Below, one piece after another: positions 1 through 7,281 of a stretch of 10,926 nt of DNA. The stretch spans positions 23,292-34,217 of the forward strand of contig DFFH01000156.1 of assembly GCA_002368805.1 (NCBI GenBank), in the 5' to 3' direction. The notes beneath the pieces are model-generated. The model searched no databases and was not told the DNA's origin. It saw nothing but the letters and a program-made list of their open reading frames with translations. This stretch comes from Mageeibacillus sp. UBA3781 (GTDB lineage Bacteria > Bacillota > Clostridia > Saccharofermentanales > Saccharofermentanaceae). Every line of letters begins with the position of its first letter. Positions within the stretch are counted from its first letter, which is position 1. The position numbers were made by a program, and so were the translations under genes.

Positions 1-2
1 AT

Positions 3-815
3 CTTCTTATCATCGCCTGCGGCGGGGCATGCGCATCGTACACCGGCACGACCGGCGACGGATATAAGTGGCTCTCCAGGCTCGGCCATAAGGTCTTCGC
101 GCCAAAGCCATCGATCGTCCAGCTTCTTACGGATAATTCTGTGACAAAAGCACTGTCCGGGCTTCGTCTGGACTGTGAACTGACACTGACTGCGGATGGA
201 AATGTCGTCGCAGAACAGTATGGCGAAGTGCTTTTCACGGATTATGGATTATCCGGACCGGCGGTTCTTCAGGTTTCCGGCGAAGTGTCTCGCCGTATGC
301 GGAAAGACCGGCTGACGGTCCCTGTAAAGGTGTCACTGAGGCTCTTTGATGAAAAGACGCTCTTAAGCATCGAAGAAGAACTTATGGAAAGAAGAAGAAC
401 CTTCGCGTCACGGCCTTCGGAGCAGTTCCTGCTTTCGATCCTGCCGCAGAAGATCGGCGCCATGCTTCTTAAGTCGGCGCTGGAGCGTCCGATGTCACTT
501 CCAGTATCGACCATCACGGACGGCGATATAAAGAAGATTCTTTCCACCATGCGATCCTGGAATTTTCAGGTTCTGGGAACCAGGTCCCTGGAACAGGCCC
601 AGACTACAATCGGAGGCGCAGATTGTGCGGAGTTTTCGGAAGAAACACTCGAGTCAAAACTCGTATCCGGGCTTTTCGCGTGCGGTGAAGTCCTTGATGT
701 GGATGGTGACTGCGGCGGATATAACCTGACATGGGCATTTGCATCCGGTATCCTTGCCGGAAGATCAGCCGCCATGCTCCTTTCCGATAAAGCGGAGGTT
801 TCTGATGGAAACTGA
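3..815 (+). CDS. BaiN-type NAD(P)/FAD-dependent oxidoreductase, 5' truncated
   Basis: C-terminal 270 residues of a flavoprotein of the HI0933/BaiN family, usually about 400 residues, so roughly the first third, including the N-terminal FAD-binding Rossmann motif, lies left of the window. The reading frame is open from base 3. The first visible residues contain an SYTGTTGDGYK stretch that matches the family's conserved glycine-rich motif. Further on come LFTDYGLSGPAVLQ, a TIGGADCAEF segment, and near the C-terminus GEVLDVDGDCGGYNL followed by WAFASGILAG, the family's FAD-contacting end motif. Members are cytoplasmic flavoenzymes; some clostridial relatives act on bile acids, but most have no known substrate and nothing here points to one. 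It overlaps the next flavoprotein gene by 11 bp, so the two are very likely co-transcribed and translationally coupled. The family call is secure; the substrate is unknown. Confidence 0.93.
   Translation, partial: LLIIACGGACASYTGTTGDGYKWLSRLGHKVFAPKPSIVQLLTDNSVTKALSGLRLDCELTLTADGNVVAEQYGEVLFTDYGLSGPAVLQVSGEVSRRMRKDRLTVPVKVSLRLFDEKTLLSIEEELMERRRTFASRPSEQFLLSILPQKIGAMLLKSALERPMSLPVSTITDGDIKKILSTMRSWNFQVLGTRSLEQAQTTIGGADCAEFSEETLESKLVSGLFACGEVLDVDGDCGGYNLTWAFASGILAGRSAAMLLSDKAEVSDGN
794..798 (+). promoter_or_regulatory. Ribosome binding site deciding the start at 805
   Basis: GGAGG, six bases before ATG 805 and inside the 3' end of the preceding gene. It favours the 534-residue product over the 556-residue open frame beginning at 739. 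Confidence 0.8.
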
Positions 816-2409
816 TATTTCGCTTTCTATACCGCTTCATACCTACGAAGGATTCAGGAGGATAGAATCTCCATATACCGATGACCGGGATGTACGGGCT
901 TACTTTGAAAAGAAAGCACATAAAAGACTCCCGAAATACTGCTGTTTCCTGAAAAAGTCGATCGATGCGCGCCGTAAGGAGGATATCCGTGTGGTCGTTC
1001 ATGCCAGATTCTCGGATCAGGATCCGAAGATCGGTCTGGAAAAGCTGACTCTTGTAGAAAGAAAGGCCGTAGAAGGAGAGAAAAAACGTGTCGTCGTATG
1101 CGGATCCGGGCCTGCGGGACTCTTTGCAGCACTGGCTCTGGTCGATGCGGGACTCTGCCCGATCCTTCTGGAACGCGGAAGAGATGTGGATACCAGATCC
1201 TCGGACGTGCAGCGTCTCAAGGAACAGGGGATCCTCGATACTTGCTCAAATATCCAGTTCGGAGAAGGAGGAGCCGGAACATTTTCTGACGGAAAGCTCT
1301 TCAGTGGTATTTCCGATGGCAGAAGAGACCTTGTCCTTCGCACATTTGTAAAGTACGGTGCGCCGAAGACGATCCTTTATGACGCTCATCCTCATATCGG
1401 AACTGACTATCTCCGTAAAGTGATCCGGAATATGCGCCAGGACCTTGTAAAGCACGGGGCACAAGTGCTTTTTGAAAGAAAACTGTCGGATATCACGGTG
1501 GAAAATGGTGCCCTTACGGGGGTCATCCATGTTTCTTCGTATTCGGATCAGGATCCGGTCACGATCCCGTGCGATGCACTTATTCTAGCCATCGGTCACA
1601 GTGCAAGAGATACGTTCTATATGCTTTCCGGCCGGGGTGTGAAGATGGAGCAGAAGCCGTTTGCAGTTGGTGTCCGCATCGAGCATCTCCAGACGCAGAT
1701 CGATCGGGCGCAGTTTGGTGAGTGTTTCGAGAGTGAGATATTGCATCCGGCAAATTATAAGGTCGTGACGCCGACCTCCACGGGAAGGAAGCTTTATTCC
1801 TTCTGCATGTGTCCCGGCGGAGAAGTCGTATGCGGCTCTTCCGAGGAAGCCGGCGTCGTTACTAACGGCATGAGTGAGTATGCGCGTGATAAGGAAAATG
1901 CGAACTCAGCGATGCTCGTCGGAGTGGATGGTACCGATTTCGGAAGTGATGCCTGGGATGCCGGGATCATCTTCCAAAGAGAACTGGAAAAGAAGGCGTA
2001 TTCTTCCGGAAAGGGCGGATATCTGGCACCGGCGCAGCGGGTGGAGGATTTCCATAATCATATAAGAACGACGAAGTGGGGAAAAGTGAAGCCGTCTTAT
2101 CGGCCGGGGGTCACCGGGTCTGACCTGTGGGATATTCTCCCTTCGGAAGTGGCAGAAACCCTGGATGAGGGTCTTGCTCTTCTTGACCATAAAATCAAGG
2201 GCTTTAACGATCCCGATGCCGTGATAACGGGCATCGAAACCAGAAGCTCTTCTCCAGTACGTATCCGGAGAAATGAGAATGGAGAGAGCATCTCGGTATC
2301 CGGTATCTATCCGGCTGGAGAAGGTGCCGGATACGCAGGCGGGATCATGAGCTCCGCCATCGACGGGATAAAGCAGGCGCAAGTGCTATTGGATAAGCTA
2401 TTTTCCTAA
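805..2409 (+). CDS. FAD-dependent dehydrogenase, COG2509-like
   Basis: A 534-residue predicted cytoplasmic flavoprotein. After a roughly 95-residue N-terminal domain comes a Rossmann FAD-binding motif, VVVCGSGPAG (97-105), with the ribose-binding acidic residue in LLERG (E123). Next is NIQFGEGGAGTFSDGKL (149-165), characteristic of this family, then FCMCPGGEVV (333-342), and at the C-terminus YPAGEGAGYAGG with SSAIDG (502-521), which closes the FAD site. Length and motif order match the usual family, annotated as FAD-dependent dehydrogenase of unknown substrate. I chose ATG 805 because GGAGG lies at 794-798, six bases upstream. An in-frame extension to 739 has no ribosome site and would sit entirely inside the upstream gene. 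It follows the BaiN-type gene with an 11-bp overlap, so the pair may act in the same redox process; that is inference. Confidence 0.93.
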   Translation: METDISLSIPLHTYEGFRRIESPYTDDRDVRAYFEKKAHKRLPKYCCFLKKSIDARRKEDIRVVVHARFSDQDPKIGLEKLTLVERKAVEGEKKRVVVCGSGPAGLFAALALVDAGLCPILLERGRDVDTRSSDVQRLKEQGILDTCSNIQFGEGGAGTFSDGKLFSGISDGRRDLVLRTFVKYGAPKTILYDAHPHIGTDYLRKVIRNMRQDLVKHGAQVLFERKLSDITVENGALTGVIHVSSYSDQDPVTIPCDALILAIGHSARDTFYMLSGRGVKMEQKPFAVGVRIEHLQTQIDRAQFGECFESEILHPANYKVVTPTSTGRKLYSFCMCPGGEVVCGSSEEAGVVTNGMSEYARDKENANSAMLVGVDGTDFGSDAWDAGIIFQRELEKKAYSSGKGGYLAPAQRVEDFHNHIRTTKWGKVKPSYRPGVTGSDLWDILPSEVAETLDEGLALLDHKIKGFNDPDAVITGIETRSSSPVRIRRNENGESISVSGIYPAGEGAGYAGGIMSSAIDGIKQAQVLLDKLFS

Positions 2410-2414
2410 GTATA

Positions 2415-2423
2415 TGGTAAAAT
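2415..2423 (+). promoter_or_regulatory. Extended -10 promoter for the MBL-fold gene
   Basis: TGGTAAAAT matches TGnTATAAT except for one base in the hexamer. It sits just after the stop codon at 2409 and 36 bases before ATG 2459. No good -35 box is visible at 16-18 bp; TTGGAT at 2389-2394 is too far (23 bp). Extended -10 promoters can work without a -35, so a start near 2430 is plausible. This would let the MBL gene and perhaps those downstream be transcribed separately from the flavoproteins. Confidence 0.5.
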
Positions 2424-2458
2424 GATTTTGCCGATTTTGAAGAAAAGGACACAGATGT

Positions 2459-3193
2459 ATGGAAGTTACGATTTTAGGCTGCAGTGGCGGTTATCCCGGC
2501 CCGGGACAGGCGGCATCCGGTTATTTACTCACGATCAATGATAAAAAAGTGCTTATCGACTGCGGAAGTGGTGTTTTCTCCAATCTTCAGCTTCATGTGC
2601 CTCTCAATGGCCTGGATGCGATTCTGATCTCCCATCTTCATGCGGACCACTACAGTGATCTGATGGTGATGCGCTATGCGATCGATATGAATACCAAGCA
2701 CGGCATGGAGTTCAAGAATGTTCCGATCTTCGCACCGAAGACACCGGAAGGGGTGATCCATTCTCTTTCCACTGATTGGGGCTATAAGATCGGATATATC
2801 GGCCATGAGTCCGAGCTGCCGCTTTTCGGAGCGAAAGCCAGATTCTTCCGCACGAACCATCCGGTCGAGTGCTACGGCATACGTGTCGAGCATGAGGGAA
2901 AAGTATTCGCCTATACGGCTGATGCGTCTGTGGATACACTGTTTGCAGGTTATCTCGACGACGCCGATCTGGCGATCATGGACTGTGGAGAGATCGAAGC
3001 GGCCAGACGCCCGAATATGCTCCATCTCACACCGAAAGAGTGTTATTCCTGTGCCAAGGCACTTCGCATCAAGAAGACGATCCTTTCGCATCTGGTTCCT
3101 TTCTATGACAGGGAAGATGTGGAGCTCGAAGCCCGTGCCTGCGGTGACTGGGACTTCGAACTGGCGCAGATCAATAAGACCTACAGGATCTGA
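2459..3193 (+). CDS. MBL-fold metallohydrolase, RNase Z/phosphodiesterase-like
   Basis: A 244-residue protein of the metallo-beta-lactamase fold. The N-terminal MEVTILGCSGGYPGPG resembles the start of RNase Z-like and cyclic-nucleotide phosphodiesterase-like members. The metal site is complete: SHLHADH (H59, H61, D63, H64), H134 in TNHPVECYG, D155 in YTADAS, and H211 in LSHLVPF; H189 in MLHLTPKE is another conserved-looking histidine. It is shorter than typical RNase Z (about 300 residues), and I cannot see the RNase Z exosite arm, so a small-molecule phosphodiesterase or general hydrolase is likelier than tRNA 3' processing. No signal peptide, so cytoplasmic. ATG 2459 is preceded by AAGGA at 2445-2449, nine bases upstream. 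It lies 49 bp after the flavoprotein gene with a possible promoter in the gap, and 61 bp before the ACT-domain gene. Fold and metal site are certain; the substrate is not. Confidence 0.9.
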   Translation: MEVTILGCSGGYPGPGQAASGYLLTINDKKVLIDCGSGVFSNLQLHVPLNGLDAILISHLHADHYSDLMVMRYAIDMNTKHGMEFKNVPIFAPKTPEGVIHSLSTDWGYKIGYIGHESELPLFGAKARFFRTNHPVECYGIRVEHEGKVFAYTADASVDTLFAGYLDDADLAIMDCGEIEAARRPNMLHLTPKECYSCAKALRIKKTILSHLVPFYDREDVELEARACGDWDFELAQINKTYRI

Positions 3194-3210
3194 TTTTATA
3201 TTGCATATCA

Positions 3211-3245
3211 GAGGGGAGACCCTCCTTTAGATAAAAGATAAGGAG
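3211..3245 (+). promoter_or_regulatory. Two mutually exclusive hairpins before the ACT gene
   Basis: GAGGG (3211-3215) can pair with CCCTC (3220-3224) over a 4-base loop. The overlapping CTCCTT (3222-3227) can instead pair perfectly with AAGGAG (3240-3245), the ribosome site of the ACT gene, over a 12-base loop. The two stems share bases 3222-3224, so the leader could switch between exposed and hidden ribosome site. Both stems are short (5 and 6 bp) and no ligand-binding core is seen, so this is tentative. Confidence 0.3.
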
Positions 3246-3254
3246 AAACACATT

Positions 3255-3545
3255 ATGAGTACAGAAAAAGATAAGAATAAGGCGGTCATTACAGTTGTCG
3301 GATGCGACGCAGTCGGTATCATCGCGAAGATCTCGGCACTTCTTGCTGAAGAGGGTGTCAATATCAACGACATCACCCAGACGATCCTGGATGACATCTT
3401 CACGATGATCATGCTCGTTGATCTGAAGACAGCGAAGTCCGATATGAAGGCTCTCTCCGAAAAGCTCGATAAAGTCGGCGAAGAGATCGGTGTCTCGATC
3501 CGCATCCAGCATACGGATCTTTTCTATGCGATGCACCGCATCTGA
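3255..3545 (+). CDS. ACT-domain regulatory protein, UPF0237 family
   Basis: A 96-residue single-domain protein, nearly all ACT domain (about residues 8-90). Residues 11-58 carry the family pattern: ITVVGCDAVGIIAKIS, then a helix, then VNINDITQTILDDIFTMIMLVDL. ACT domains usually bind amino acids or other small ligands at dimer interfaces and control a partner protein. Stand-alone UPF0237 members have no settled ligand. Length is normal for the family (about 90). ATG 3255 follows AAGGAG (3240-3245) by nine bases. The UPF0210 gene starts 64 bp downstream; these two families are commonly neighbours in Firmicutes, which suggests that the ACT protein senses a ligand for, or forms a complex with, the UPF0210 product. 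A weak hairpin lies between them. The family is secure; the role is inferred from context. Confidence 0.92.
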   Translation: MSTEKDKNKAVITVVGCDAVGIIAKISALLAEEGVNINDITQTILDDIFTMIMLVDLKTAKSDMKALSEKLDKVGEEIGVSIRIQHTDLFYAMHRI

Positions 3546-3556
3546 TGATCTTTAAT

Positions 3557-3590
3557 TCCGCTTCGGGAACCCGGCGGATGTAACATTTTT
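3557..3590 (+). terminator. Possible attenuator or weak terminator hairpin between the ACT and UPF0210 genes
   Basis: TCCGC (3557-3561) pairs with GCGGA (3574-3578). Inside it, after a 2-base bulge, CGG (3564-3566) pairs with CCG (3571-3573) around a GAAC loop, giving an 8-bp GC-rich stem. A run of five T follows at 3586-3590, but after a gap of seven bases, so termination would be inefficient at best. It could instead be a processing or stability element that sets different levels for the two genes. Confidence 0.35.
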
Positions 3591-3609
3591 AAGTTAAGCA
3601 GGTATAGTT

Positions 3610-4968
3610 ATGATTACGGATTTTGAAGTATTAGAGACCGTTCGGATGTTTCAGGAACAGCATCTGGACGTAAGAACGATAACGATGGGGATCAGCCTGA
3701 TGGACTGTGCGGCGGACACGCCGGAGAAGTCCTGTCAGAAGATCTACGATAAGATCACCCGCTATGCGAAAGATCTTGTGAAAGTGGGAGAGGAGATCAC
3801 GGAGAAATACCGTGTGCCGATCGTAAATAAGCGTATCTCCGTTACTCCGATATCGATCGTGGCTGCTGCATCCGGGGCGAAGGATTATACAATGTTCGCC
3901 AAGACACTGGACCGTGCAGCAAAAGAATGCGGAGTCAACTTTATCGGCGGTTTTTCGGCGATGGTGCAGAAGGGATATACTATCAGCGATAAGCGCCTGA
4001 TCGACTCGATCCCGGAAGCTCTCTCTGTGACGGATAATGTTTGCTCATCGATCAACCTCGCTTCGACAAGATCCGGTATCAACATGGATGCCGTTCGTGA
4101 TATGGGTGAGATCATCAAGCAGACCGCAGAAGCGACGAAAGACAGAGATGCACTCGGATGCGCAAAGCTCGTGGTATTTGCCAATGCGCCGGAAGACAAC
4201 CCGTTTATGGCCGGAGCTTTCTTAGGACCCGGTGAACCGGAGTGCGTCATCAATGTAGGTATTTCCGGTCCGGGTGTTATCAAAGCCGCACTGGAGACGG
4301 TCAAAGGTGAGGATCTTGGAGTAGTCGCCGAGACGATCAAGAAAGCTGCTTTTAAGATCACCCGTGTTGGTGAACTGGTTGCCCGTGAAGCATCCCAGAG
4401 ACTGAATGTTCCTTTCGGTATTATCGACCTTTCTTTGGCACCTACACCTGCAGTAGGAGACTCTGTCGGCCGTATCCTCGAGGAGTTTGGCCTTGAGCAC
4501 TGCGGTGCCTGGGGTACGACCGCTGCACTTGCGATGTTAAACGATGCGGTTAAGAAGGGCGGCACGATGGCAAGTTCTTTTGTCGGCGGCCTTTCCGGTG
4601 CTTTTATACCGGTATCTGAGGATGAAGGCATGATCGAAGTTGCGGAGAAAGGCTTCCTGCGGCTGGAGAAACTGGAAGCGATGACTTGTGTCTGCTCTGT
4701 AGGACTTGATATGATCGCGATCCCCGGTGATACTCCGGCTTCAACGATCTCGGGTATCATCGCCGATGAGATGGCGCTCGGAACATTTAATAACAAAACT
4801 ACAGCAGTCCGCGTGATCCCGGTTCCCGGAAAGAAAGTCGGAGATCAGGTAGAATTTGGCGGACTTCTCGGATATGCGCCGATCATGGAAGTCAATACGG
4901 CATCCTCCGAGGCATTCATTTCCCGTGGCGGCCGTATTCCTGCTCCGATCCACAGTATGAGAAACTAA
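3610..4968 (+). CDS. UPF0210 (PFL family) protein
   Basis: A 452-residue soluble protein of the UPF0210/DUF711 family, matching its usual length of about 450. Recognisable stretches are LDVRTITMGISLMDC (19-33), NKRISVTPISIV (73-84), GVNFIGGFSAMVQKGYT (108-124), INVGISGPGVIK (214-225), and in the C-terminal half FGIIDLSLAPTPAVGDSVGRI and CGAWGTTAALAMLNDAVKKGG. The family is annotated as related in fold to pyruvate formate-lyase but has no established reaction. I do not see the C-terminal glycyl-radical motif of true PFL enzymes. Start ATG 3610 is preceded by a modest AGG at 3600-3602. It sits 64 bp after the ACT-domain gene, its usual partner, and 6 bp before a large membrane-protein gene. Family identity is very secure; biochemical function remains unknown. 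Confidence 0.94.
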   Translation: MITDFEVLETVRMFQEQHLDVRTITMGISLMDCAADTPEKSCQKIYDKITRYAKDLVKVGEEITEKYRVPIVNKRISVTPISIVAAASGAKDYTMFAKTLDRAAKECGVNFIGGFSAMVQKGYTISDKRLIDSIPEALSVTDNVCSSINLASTRSGINMDAVRDMGEIIKQTAEATKDRDALGCAKLVVFANAPEDNPFMAGAFLGPGEPECVINVGISGPGVIKAALETVKGEDLGVVAETIKKAAFKITRVGELVAREASQRLNVPFGIIDLSLAPTPAVGDSVGRILEEFGLEHCGAWGTTAALAMLNDAVKKGGTMASSFVGGLSGAFIPVSEDEGMIEVAEKGFLRLEKLEAMTCVCSVGLDMIAIPGDTPASTISGIIADEMALGTFNNKTTAVRVIPVPGKKVGDQVEFGGLLGYAPIMEVNTASSEAFISRGGRIPAPIHSMRN

Positions 4969-4974
4969 AAAAGT

Positions 4975-7281
4975 ATGATAAAAGAGAACCGGAAAAAGAA
5001 GATACTGATACCACTGTTTCTTTTGGAAATCCTGGTTCTCTTTTTCTGTCTTGTGATCAGTCTTCATGGCGGGGAAGGAAGTGACCGGTTCGAGTTTTCT
5101 AAAACTCTTGGTAAAGAGTATTTCCCGGATGCACTATGCGAGCCTTCGGAGGTAGCATTCTCCGGTGCATATCGGCAGGACCTTCCACAGGATGTATTCC
5201 TTGAAATGAAAGGAAGTCATGATGCAAAAAAGTCCGATGTGATCCCCCTTCCTTCCGGAGATTATGTTCTTACCGTCGATTATTCCTGCCATACGGATGA
5301 TAACGGTATCATTATCTGCCAGGTGTTAGCGGACGGAGAGAAGAGGATCCTGGCATCCTCAGTTCCGGAGAGCCGTTCTTCCCAGTCAGAGATCCTGTTT
5401 ACTGTTGAGGATGACAGCCAGCCTGTGATCATTGCTCTTTTATGTAAGGATGAGGAAGGCTTTTCCATCTTCCGTGCGGATCTTTTTTCTGTAAGTTCGG
5501 GAGTATCATCGGCGGCAAAGGTGATCTCCGTGATCCTCCTTTGGATCGGCCTTTGCGCTATCGCAAATCTCTTCGTGTTTTTCTTCCTCGATCACCCGGA
5601 TGAAAGAAAGATTTATCTTATTCTTGCAGCCTCAGTGGTACTTCTATCGCTTCCGGTACTTATCCCGCCGTACTATTTCAGAAATGCCCATGATCTTCAT
5701 TTTCATGTGATGCGTATCTTCGGAACCAGAGAGGGCATCCTTCGAGGTACGGTTTTTACAAAGATGCAATCGGCCTGGTATCACGGATATGGATATCCGA
5801 TCAGTGCCTGTTACGGCGATATGTTCCTGTATCCTTCTGCGCTGGCATCGATTGCAGGCCTTCCGATCGAGGGATGCTACCGCTTCATGGTGGTACTGAT
5901 CAACTGTCTTACTGTATTTTCATCATATTATTGTTTCAAGAAAGTCTTCGGAAGATCCGGGGCATTTGCCGGAACCATCGTATATGTGTTCTTTTTCTAC
6001 AGGATCATCGATATTTACCGGAGAGCTGCGATAGGGGAATTCCTGGCTATCGCATTCCTGCCTTTTCTTGTAGCAGCAGTCTTTTATCTGTATAAAGACA
6101 TGTTCGGCCAGTCACTGGTTCACTTTGTGGTCGGCTTTACCGGTCTTTTGAACTCGCATATTCTTACTACGGAGATGGTACTGTTTGCCCTGACCGTTTT
6201 CCTGCTTTCCTATGGCAGAAGAACTTTCGTTGCAAGACGCCTTCTTTCGCTAATTGTATCTGCGATTGCTGTGCTGCTTGCAAATCTCGGCTTTATCGTT
6301 CCGTTTCTCGATACGGTCTTCCGAAATAACATGATGGTCCTTCATTCCGATCAGTTCCAGATCCTTCCGAGCGAGAACGGGATACGGTTTGAGACATTGT
6401 TCGGAAGCGGGAAGAACACGACATATATCATTGCTGCGATGCCGATCATTTGCCTTCTGCTTCTGATCTTTGTCTTCTGCTATTTTGAGTCGAAAAAGAA
6501 AAGGGAAGACGGCGTATCCGCCGGAAAAAAGAGAAGACTTACTGTTTTTACTATATTTACCGGCCTGTACCTTCTCATGAGTACGGCATATTTCCCCTGG
6601 GATCTTCTGATGAAGATCCCGTTTGTGGATACTTTTGTGGCAAGTATCCAGTTTCCGTGGCGATGGCTGGCATTTGCCGATCTTTTCGGAGCCCTTGCTA
6701 TCTGCGAGATCTTCTCCGGATCTTCATGGAAAGAATCTTCCTCTGTGATGAAAAAAGCACTTGTTTCCGTCACATCCCTGTGTGTGATACTGGGAACTGT
6801 ATTTGGTTTCCTTCTTTATATTTCTTTTGACAGGACTTCATTAAAAAGACCGGAGAATATTGATTGGATCCATATCAGTAATCATGAGTATATGATCTCA
6901 GGTACGGATATCTACGGGTTTAACAGGAAATACCGGGTATCCGGAGATGCTTCAGTCACTGATTTTTCCAAGGACTGCGAGAAGATATCTTTCCGATTCG
7001 AGTCTGGAGAAGACGCCTATATCGATATTCCTTTGTTGAATTACAGTCATTATCAGGCACAGATCACGGAAAGCCGCGATACCTCGAAGAAGAACATAGA
7101 GATTCAAAACGGGGAGAATAACCGGATCAGAATACCGCTTCCCGAAAACGGCAGCGGCCGGGTGGAGATATCCTTCCATACGCCAATTTACTGGGTTGTG
7201 TCATATCTGATCAGTGTAATCAGCGTCTTTGTGATCTTGGTGACGATCTTCCGCAAGAAGAGAAATCAGCCTTCAACGTGA
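4975..7281 (+). CDS. Large polytopic membrane protein, YfhO/GT-C glycosyltransferase-like
   Basis: 768 residues. An N-terminal membrane anchor (about 10-30) follows a lysine-rich start. A mostly hydrophilic, probably extracytoplasmic domain spans about 32-178. A block of some ten further membrane helices follows (about 182-616), then a second soluble domain (about 620-735) and a last helix (739-759). Key motifs are NAHDLHFHVMRI (237-248), whose His-Asp after a membrane helix resembles the acidic catalytic loop of GT-C enzymes, WYHGYGYPISACYGDMFLYP (269-287), and FPWRWL (560-565). PLLNYSHYQA (686-695) resembles the C-terminal part of YfhO proteins. B. subtilis YfhO is linked to glycosylation of lipoteichoic acid; applying that here is inference. 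It might also be catalogued with the PTPS-related membrane domain. The start lies 6 bp after the UPF0210 gene with no convincing ribosome site, suggesting coupled translation or low expression. Its 3' end overlaps the convergent cyclase gene by 9 bp. Confidence 0.65.
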   Translation: MIKENRKKKILIPLFLLEILVLFFCLVISLHGGEGSDRFEFSKTLGKEYFPDALCEPSEVAFSGAYRQDLPQDVFLEMKGSHDAKKSDVIPLPSGDYVLTVDYSCHTDDNGIIICQVLADGEKRILASSVPESRSSQSEILFTVEDDSQPVIIALLCKDEEGFSIFRADLFSVSSGVSSAAKVISVILLWIGLCAIANLFVFFFLDHPDERKIYLILAASVVLLSLPVLIPPYYFRNAHDLHFHVMRIFGTREGILRGTVFTKMQSAWYHGYGYPISACYGDMFLYPSALASIAGLPIEGCYRFMVVLINCLTVFSSYYCFKKVFGRSGAFAGTIVYVFFFYRIIDIYRRAAIGEFLAIAFLPFLVAAVFYLYKDMFGQSLVHFVVGFTGLLNSHILTTEMVLFALTVFLLSYGRRTFVARRLLSLIVSAIAVLLANLGFIVPFLDTVFRNNMMVLHSDQFQILPSENGIRFETLFGSGKNTTYIIAAMPIICLLLLIFVFCYFESKKKREDGVSAGKKRRLTVFTIFTGLYLLMSTAYFPWDLLMKIPFVDTFVASIQFPWRWLAFADLFGALAICEIFSGSSWKESSSVMKKALVSVTSLCVILGTVFGFLLYISFDRTSLKRPENIDWIHISNHEYMISGTDIYGFNRKYRVSGDASVTDFSKDCEKISFRFESGEDAYIDIPLLNYSHYQAQITESRDTSKKNIEIQNGENNRIRIPLPENGSGRVEISFHTPIYWVVSYLISVISVFVILVTIFRKKRNQPST

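Noticed and set aside
739..804. In-frame 22-codon extension of the second flavoprotein
   Set aside because: It has no ribosome site, sits inside the upstream gene, and ATG 805 has GGAGG at ideal spacing.
1906..2382. A 158-codon minus-strand frame inside the second flavoprotein
   Set aside because: It is a shadow of the clearly conserved plus-strand gene, with no ribosome site or domain of its own.
2459..3193. Assignment of the MBL protein as RNase Z (rnz)
   Set aside because: It is shorter than usual RNase Z and I could not see the exosite arm, so only the fold-level name is used.
3211..3228. GAGGG/CCCTC hairpin as a terminator after the MBL gene
   Set aside because: The stem is only 5 bp and lacks a real T run, so intrinsic termination is unlikely.
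3603..3608. TATAGT as a -10 box for the UPF0210 gene
   Set aside because: It ends one base before ATG 3610, so transcription would start inside the gene.
3885..4796. A 303-codon open frame on the minus strand
   Set aside because: It lies wholly inside the well-conserved UPF0210 gene, its product has no recognisable motif, and it is serine/proline/isoleucine-rich as expected of a reverse shadow frame.
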